In this document: one piece after another, positions 63,439 to 64,000 of the stretch | Layout of the letters: every line of letters starts with the position of its first letter | Position numbering within the stretch: the first letter of the stretch is position 1 | Origin: Providencia alcalifaciens | GTDB taxonomy: Bacteria; Pseudomonadota; Gammaproteobacteria; Enterobacterales; Enterobacteriaceae | Direction of reading: 5' to 3' | Assembly (NCBI RefSeq): GCF_020271745.1 | Contig: NZ_CP084296.1 | Span: 3,720,001-3,784,000 of the forward strand | Length of the DNA: 64,000 bases | The notes under the pieces: generated by a model | Told to the model about the DNA's origin: nothing | The model's input: the letters and a program-made list of their open reading frames with translations, nothing else | Database searches by the model: none | Position numbers and translations under genes: made by a program

Positions 63439-64000
63439 TACATTGCCCCCAACGTAATTTCCTGTTGCAGATGACCATCACGCATTTCTAAACGGCGGGA
63501 TAAACGACTCGCCAGTTTCATATCATGGGTGACCACTAAAAATGCGGTTTTTTGCTTACGGTTTAACTCACCCAATAATTCAAAAATGGCATCCGCATTG
63601 CGCAAATCGAGGTTACCTGTTGGTTCATCCGCCAGTACTAACGCGGGGTCATTCACCAACGCACGAGCAATCGCAACACGTTGACGCTCACCACCGGATA
63701 ATTCAGATGGACGATGATTGGCTCGGTGCTCTAACCCTACCGCTTTTAACATTTCGGTGGCTTTAGCAAACGCCACTGCTTTCGCCACATCGCCAATTAA
63801 CAGTGGCATCGCCACATTTTCTAATGCTGTAAAATCAGGCAATAAATGGTGGAATTGATAAATAAAACCGAGGTCTTTATTACGAATAGCCGCACGAGCG
63901 TCAGAAGAAAGCTGGTTAATTTGCTGCCCACGGAAAATGACATTCCCTTGGGATGGTGTATCTAGCCCGCCAAGTAGGTGTAATAAGGTACTTTTACCGG
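63438..64000 (-). CDS. lolD: Lipoprotein-releasing ATPase LolD (5' end outside window)
   Basis: The frame is open to the edge, beginning inside the Walker A as [18 protein letters not shown]. It has the Q-loop (YQFHHLLPD), signature [15 protein letters not shown], Walker [13 protein letters not shown] and the switch His VVTHD. ATPase of the LolCDE complex. The codons for the start lie just beyond 64000. Confidence 0.95.
   Translation of the reverse strand, partial: GKSTLLHLLGGLDTPSQGNVIFRGQQINQLSSDARAAIRNKDLGFIYQFHHLLPDFTALENVAMPLLIGDVAKAVAFAKATEMLKAVGLEHRANHRPSELSGGERQRVAIARALVNDPALVLADEPTGNLDLRNADAIFELLGELNRKQKTAFLVVTHDMKLASRLSRRLEMRDGHLQQEITLGAM

Overview
The window is a piece of a low-GC enterobacterial chromosome, most likely Morganellaceae and probably Providencia. 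The evidence is the AT-rich codon use and the conserved host order icd - rluE - nudJ - mnmA - hflD - purB - phoPQ - roxA - pepT - cobB - lolE - lolD. I could not test the species from sequence alone.

Positions 1-46883 are two prophages in tandem, both inserted by integrases of the same family into the 3' end of icd (isocitrate dehydrogenase), the site used by phage 21 and e14. Prophage 1 (1-5748, entering from the left edge) shows only its repressor end: a self-cleaving CI-type repressor, a BRCT-domain protein, a few small genes, xis, int and a DUF2971 gene wedged between int and the attachment site. A 164-bp copy of the icd 3' end (5585-5748) is the junction. Prophage 2 (5749-46883) appears complete.

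Prophage 2, left to right. A LexA-controlled dinI-like pair comes first. A phosphoethanolamine-transferase moron follows. The contractile-tail and head genes run leftward from terminase (27.5 kb) to tail fibre (8.2 kb) and include a probable programmed -1 frameshift in the tail chaperone. Next are two small membrane-protein genes on the opposite strand and a lysis cassette (membrane proteins, M15 endolysin, Rz/Rz1). A late promoter/terminator region follows, where an exact 1331-bp IS2-like element has separated a promoter from its lipoprotein gene. The leftward early operon encodes a Q-like protein, Ref nuclease, small proteins, DnaB-type helicase, O-like initiator with internal repeats, a YdaT-like regulator and Cro. 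The immunity region has three matching operators between cro and cI and a fourth in PL. A PD-(D/E)XK (HsdR_N-like) gene is coupled to cI. The rightward early operon encodes a recombination protein, Gp157 and small proteins, then xis and int.

The two prophages have integrase arm-site arrays with identical 13/11-bp spacing and identical distance to the icd stop codon but different sequence (TTTTGATAA versus TTTTGGGGA). This suggests two integrases sharing one attB but separate arm specificities.

Positions 46884-64000 are host chromosome: icd, a heme-oxygenase-fold-like unknown, rluE, nudJ, mnmA, hflD, purB, phoP, phoQ, roxA, pepT, an atypical SDR, cobB, a YqhA-like membrane protein, a CYTH protein, lolE and the 3' part of lolD.
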